Shown here piece by piece: positions 9,968 to 13,606 of a DNA stretch of 13,606 nt. This DNA is from an uncultured Bacilli bacterium (lineage in GTDB: Bacteria; Bacillota_I; Bacilli_A; RF39; UBA660): NCBI GenBank assembly GCA_944332645.1, contig CALVKK010000025.1:1-13606 (forward strand). The letters are read 5' to 3'. The number at the start of each line of letters is the position of its first letter. Position 1 is the stretch's first letter. The notes under the pieces were generated by a model. That model worked only from the letters and a program-made list of their open reading frames with translations, had not been told where the DNA came from and ran no database searches. The position numbers and the translations under genes were made by a program.

Positions 9968-11698
9968 ATGAAAATTATAAATATTAAAATTCATAATTTT
10001 AGAGGTTTAGATATTGAATGTAATGGTTTGGATGATAAAACTTTATTTATTGGACAAAACGATTCAGGAAAAAGTAATATATGTAGTGCAATTTTAAAAG
10101 TTTTTACGTTAGACAGAAGAAGAAAGCCTTTAATTAGTAGTGATTCAACATTTGGGAATAATTTAGATATTGAATTTGATTTTAAATTAGATTTAGAAGG
10201 TTTAAATAGAGAACAATTAGGGTTATTGCAAGACTGGATATATCAAGAAGAAGGCAAGTATTTTATGGATGTGTGGATGAATTGTAAATATAATACTGAT
10301 ACTATGCAATATGAAGATGAATTAAGATTTGGTAAAAAAGATGGAGATAATGCTGTAATTCCAACAAGTAATCAAAATAAGTTAGATAAAGTCTTATCTG
10401 TCGTATATATAAATCCAACATATGATTTAGTAAGTGAAAAGAAAAATTATTTTAGTTATAAAGAAATTAAAAAAGTAGAAAATCAACAAGCTTTAGGTGT
10501 TAGCATACAAAACACTATCTCTGATTTACAAAGAGCAGTAAAAGAAGAAACTTTATTTCAAGATGTAATTTCGGATTTAAATGATCTTGGTGATTTTGGG
10601 TTAATCTTTGATGGGATGAGGTTTGAATTATCACCTAATATAAAGGTGGAAAGTATTTTTAATTCTTTAGATATACTAAATTTTAATAATAGTGGTAATC
10701 AAATCGATTATATCGGAGATGGAAAATCTAAAGTTTTATCAATGATATTAAAAGCTAAAACGATAGATAATAATAAATGTAAAATATTTATTGTAGAGGA
10801 ACCAGAAAATCATCTTTATGTGTTACTACAAAAGTATTATTTATCAGCTCTATTATCACTTTCTCCACATCAAATGATTATAACAACTCATTCTCCATTT
10901 ATCGTGGATTTCGAAAAAATAAATCATATTTTTAAAGTCTCTAAAATATATGATGAAGATGGTATATTAGTTAATCATATTAATTCATTTAATGTTGATA
11001 ATGATGATTTTAAAGAGTTTGGATATTTAATTAATACAGAAATTTCTGAAATGATTTATTATGATACTGTTGTTTTACTAGAGGGTTATTCAGAAAAATA
11101 TTTTTACAATTTACTTTCAATCAAAGATAATAATTTTCATAGATATTTAACAAGGCATAGAATTGGGTTATATTCTATAGGAAATATTGCTTTTGAGAAG
11201 ACTAAGTTACTATTGGAATCATTGGGAATTAATGTATATATAAAAACTGATAATGATATTACAAATGTAAAAAATAGTACTAAATATAGGTATACCGGTT
11301 TAAAAAGAGCATATAAATATTTAAGTCAAGATAATAAGAATATGATTTTATCACTTCTTTCAGTAAATGATGAAGAATCATTATTACAGGCATTAACTTG
11401 TGCTGAAGGGGAAAGATCTATTCCTTTAATTGAAGAAAAAATGTCAGAAATAATCGAAATATGTGAGAAAGATAAAGTTTTATTTTCTAATCATCATGAT
11501 GGATTTGAAAAGGATTTTTTAGATTATTTGTCAATTTCTGAGCCTCAATATTCAGAAGATTTTAAATATTTAAAATCAGCAAAATTAAAAAATTTACATG
11601 AATATATAACAGAAAATAATATAGATATAACGATTAATGAAACAAATAAAAATTCAATTTTGTTAGGGTTTGTTAATACAGATGAAATATTTGAATAA
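9968..11698 (+). CDS. gajA: Gabija anti-phage protein GajA (OLD-family ATPase-TOPRIM endonuclease)
   Basis: This 576-residue protein is the size of characterised GajA (about 578). The N-terminal ABC-type ATPase half has Walker A GQNDSGKS (29-36), Walker B IFIVEEPENH (273-282) and the TTHSPF switch histidine (H308). The C-terminal TOPRIM nuclease has LLEGYSEK (E372, E376), KTDND (D428, D430) and an acidic GFEKDF segment (512-517) near the end. In Gabija, GajA forms a tetramer that cuts or nicks DNA. ATP and other nucleotides inhibit it, so nucleotide depletion during phage replication releases its activity. The ATG has AGAGGTG (9952-9958) 9 bases upstream. gajB starts inside the end of this gene, so the two are translationally linked. 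The DNA is visibly A+T-richer than the HtrA gene, in keeping with transfer. Stand-alone OLD nucleases lack the helicase partner, which supports the Gabija call. Confidence 0.93.
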   Translation: MKIINIKIHNFRGLDIECNGLDDKTLFIGQNDSGKSNICSAILKVFTLDRRRKPLISSDSTFGNNLDIEFDFKLDLEGLNREQLGLLQDWIYQEEGKYFMDVWMNCKYNTDTMQYEDELRFGKKDGDNAVIPTSNQNKLDKVLSVVYINPTYDLVSEKKNYFSYKEIKKVENQQALGVSIQNTISDLQRAVKEETLFQDVISDLNDLGDFGLIFDGMRFELSPNIKVESIFNSLDILNFNNSGNQIDYIGDGKSKVLSMILKAKTIDNNKCKIFIVEEPENHLYVLLQKYYLSALLSLSPHQMIITTHSPFIVDFEKINHIFKVSKIYDEDGILVNHINSFNVDNDDFKEFGYLINTEISEMIYYDTVVLLEGYSEKYFYNLLSIKDNNFHRYLTRHRIGLYSIGNIAFEKTKLLLESLGINVYIKTDNDITNVKNSTKYRYTGLKRAYKYLSQDNKNMILSLLSVNDEESLLQALTCAEGERSIPLIEEKMSEIIEICEKDKVLFSNHHDGFEKDFLDYLSISEPQYSEDFKYLKSAKLKNLHEYITENNIDITINETNKNSILLGFVNTDEIFE

Positions 11699-13190
11699 AG
11701 AAGTTATAGAGCAATTAAATTATCAACAGCAGTCTATTAATGATTCGACAGAAGAATTAATTATGGTTGAAGCATGCCCTGGAGCTGGAAAAACATATAC
11801 TATAGTTAATAAAATTCAAAAAGAAATTATAAATTCAGATGTTGGAATTATAGCATGTTCATTTACCAATGAAGCTTCTGATGAACTTCGTAAAAGAATA
11901 TCAAAGAAAGTTGATGTATCAAATTGCTTTATAGGAACAATTGATTCTTTTATATTATCTGAAATTGTTGGGAAGTTTATTAATCGTTATTTAAAAACGC
12001 TAGATAAAAATTATGAAAGGGTGGAAATAAATAATGTTGTATTTCCATCGAATCCACGCCTAGTTAATGAGTTAACTAGATTCTTTAATAGGAGAGAGGA
12101 AATATCGTCTTATTTTCGAGCATGGATGAATAATCTTTTCAAAGGAACATATGAAATTTCATTTCCTAGTTATTTGCTTGCAACTAATATTATTAATTCT
12201 ATATATTTTAGTTCTTTGTATACTACAAAATATTCGACTATATATATTGATGAAGCACAAGATTTAAATTATTTTCAACACCTGTTTATAAAAAAAGTAA
12301 GAGAAAAAACTGGAATAAACGTTGTAATGGTTGGCGATTCTAACCAATCAATTTATCAATTTAGAGGGGCAAATCCTTCACTATTTAAACAATTAGAGCA
12401 AATGGGATATAAAAAATATAGTATAAATGTTAGTGTACGTTGCCATCCAAGTATTTCATATTATGCTAATAAGTTAGTTGAGACAGAAATGCCTTTAATA
12501 ACACCTTTGGAAAATAGAGTTAAATATATATACGAAATTAATATTGATTTTTTATCTTCATTAGCAGATGGATTTTTTATCATTTGTGAAACAAATGATT
12601 TGGCTAAAAAATTGTATGAAAATTTTAAAGATAATATAGAAATATATTATGTAAAAGCATTAGATATTACTGATGATGAATATAATGTCCATAGAGATTT
12701 AATTGATAAAATTTTAAAATATTTTTATAATTATAATAATATTAATCCTAAAAAAATATATTCTAAAGAAGATTATTATAATTTTTTATTAAATATTAAT
12801 CCTCGAATAAAAGAAAGTGAAATCAATGTTGATGATGCAAATGTTAAAGAATATATTATAAAAATAATGTCTATATTAGGTACTACATTAAATGATAGTG
12901 TATTAAATGATATAGAGGAAAAATTAAAAGATGATGTATACAAATATTATTATTTAGCGACCGAAAGAAATAATAGAGTTATGACAATACATGCATCAAA
13001 AGGATTGGAAAGTAATAATGTAATTGTATGCTTAGAAAACAGATTTAATTTTGATGGGGAATATAAAAATAAATTGTTTGTTGCAATTACAAGAGCTATA
13101 GATAATGTATATTTATTTCCAACAAATAATTTTGCTCATATCGAAAAAATATATTCTATTATTCCTATGCACGGAGATAAGATAGAATGA
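11682..13190 (+). CDS. gajB: Gabija anti-phage protein GajB (UvrD/PcrA-like SF1 helicase)
   Basis: This is a 502-residue SF1A helicase with all main motifs. Motif I is ACPGAGKT (31-38), Ia SFTNEASDEL, Ib GTIDSF and II YIDEAQDL (D190, E191). III is GDSNQSIYQFRGA (218-230), IV SVRCHPS, V TIHASKGLE (H437) and VI AITRA (R471). The length fits GajB (about 494) and is well below full UvrD/PcrA, which carry larger accessory domains. In Gabija it binds the GajA tetramer, is activated by DNA ends and hydrolyses nucleotides, helping GajA act. The ATG at 11682 overlaps gajA by 17 bases. An in-frame TTG at 11670 is possible, but it lies one base after the only nearby purine-rich site (AGGG, 11665-11668). 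The motifs are intact, so the system looks functional. The 3' half is extremely A+T-rich, with runs of Asn, Lys, Ile and Tyr. Confidence 0.93.
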   Translation: MKYLNKEVIEQLNYQQQSINDSTEELIMVEACPGAGKTYTIVNKIQKEIINSDVGIIACSFTNEASDELRKRISKKVDVSNCFIGTIDSFILSEIVGKFINRYLKTLDKNYERVEINNVVFPSNPRLVNELTRFFNRREEISSYFRAWMNNLFKGTYEISFPSYLLATNIINSIYFSSLYTTKYSTIYIDEAQDLNYFQHLFIKKVREKTGINVVMVGDSNQSIYQFRGANPSLFKQLEQMGYKKYSINVSVRCHPSISYYANKLVETEMPLITPLENRVKYIYEINIDFLSSLADGFFIICETNDLAKKLYENFKDNIEIYYVKALDITDDEYNVHRDLIDKILKYFYNYNNINPKKIYSKEDYYNFLLNINPRIKESEINVDDANVKEYIIKIMSILGTTLNDSVLNDIEEKLKDDVYKYYYLATERNNRVMTIHASKGLESNNVIVCLENRFNFDGEYKNKLFVAITRAIDNVYLFPTNNFAHIEKIYSIIPMHGDKIE

Positions 13191-13354
13191 TATTAAAGAA
13201 GGTATTTTATAATAGTTTATGTAACAGGATATATTCATATATTTAATGAGGTAAAAATAAATTGTTGTTTAGATGAAGAAGATAAGAAATATGAAGAATA
13301 TTGATAAAAAATTAATATGTAATTTGTTGTTAAAAGTAAAAAATGTTAAATTTA

Positions 13355-13389
13355 TGATATAATTTTATTAATTAGATTGTGTGAGGTGG
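13355..13389 (+). promoter_or_regulatory. Extended -10 promoter and ribosome binding site of the restriction gene
   Basis: TGATATAAT (13355-13363) is an extended -10 embedded in ATTTATGATATAATT, the same 15 bases as in front of the Abi_2 gene. GAGGTGG (13383-13389) is 4 bases before the ATG at 13394. The gene is therefore transcribed separately from Gabija. The rest of 13191-13393 holds no gene or terminator I can support. Confidence 0.6.
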
Positions 13390-13393
13390 AAAA

Positions 13394-13606
13394 ATGGCAT
13401 TTAAGAGTTATAGCTGGTCGATTGGTACAACTAGTTTTAGAACTAGTCAATTAAATTATAAAATAGAAAGACAATTACAATTATTAAAAGAATTTTGGAA
13501 TAATAATCCTAATGTAGAATGGAATAATGACACTCAAGAAAAATATTATAATTATTTAAAAGAAAATAACTTTTTGGATGGAGAAGCAAAAATTCCAGAT
13601 AAGGAT
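13394..13606 (+). CDS. Probable AlwI-family type II restriction endonuclease, N-terminal 71 residues
   Basis: The gene runs off the window after 71 codons. The beginning (MAFKSYSWSIGTTSFRT, then QLNYKIERQLQLLKEFW) recalls the N-termini of proteins annotated as AlwI family type II restriction endonucleases. I rely on memory of that pattern, and no catalytic residues are within the window. It has its own promoter and a strong ribosome binding site, and its position right after Gabija fits a defence island. A companion DNA methyltransferase would be expected just beyond the window or elsewhere. AlwI itself recognises GGATC, but relatives may differ. The call is moderate: the reading frame is secure, the function less so. 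Confidence 0.6.
   Translation, partial: MAFKSYSWSIGTTSFRTSQLNYKIERQLQLLKEFWNNNPNVEWNNDTQEKYYNYLKENNFLDGEAKIPDKD

Noticed and set aside
13187..13246. 19-codon frame overlapping the gajB stop (ATGA)
   Set aside because: It has no ribosome binding site, only 19 residues and A+T-driven composition.
13273..13362. 29-codon frame starting MKKIRNMKN between gajB and the restriction gene
   Set aside because: It ends inside the promoter of the next gene and has no Shine-Dalgarno; likely chance in A+T-rich DNA.

Overview
The window is low-GC DNA on which every supported gene lies on the + strand. It looks like a chromosome segment of a walled, Gram-positive-type Firmicute. The evidence is strong Shine-Dalgarno sequences (GAGGTGG, AGGAGG), extended -10 promoters and peptidoglycan-modifying enzymes with signal anchors. 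TGA appears to be a normal stop, because the long frames contain no internal TGA. The style (DUF5011-type Ig domains, single-pass coiled-coil proteins, high A+T) recalls uncultivated gut Bacilli of the RF39/Erysipelotrichales kind. That placement is inference only.

Layout. (1) 1-498: the 3' part of an alpha/beta hydrolase interrupted by an in-frame TAA, then a terminator. (2) 635-2699: a two-gene cell-wall operon, made of an Ig-domain/NodB polysaccharide deacetylase and a secreted N-acetylmuramoyl-L-alanine amidase. (3) 2763-7258: a three-gene operon of unrecognised function. It encodes a single-pass ectodomain protein with a WSxW element, a 940-residue coiled-coil membrane protein with a (DQ)n/(EP)n low-complexity stalk, and a 96-residue acidic protein. 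(4) 7337-9382: an Abi_2/AbiF-type HEPN protein followed 13 bases later by a membrane-anchored HtrA-type protease, closed by a terminator. (5) 9449-9967: a truncated amidase remnant, then a promoter with a strong terminator-like hairpin in the leader. (6) 9968-13190: gajA-gajB, a complete Gabija anti-phage pair. (7) 13394-end: the start of a probable AlwI-type restriction endonuclease.

Regions 4-7 read as a defence island: an abortive-infection-type HEPN protein, Gabija and probable restriction, on noticeably A+T-richer DNA from gajA onward. The broken amidase marks the likely left joint of the Gabija/restriction block. Regions 2 and 3 are envelope biology.

The best candidates for something undescribed are the operon at 2763-7258, the leader hairpin in front of Gabija, and the Abi_2-HtrA pairing.
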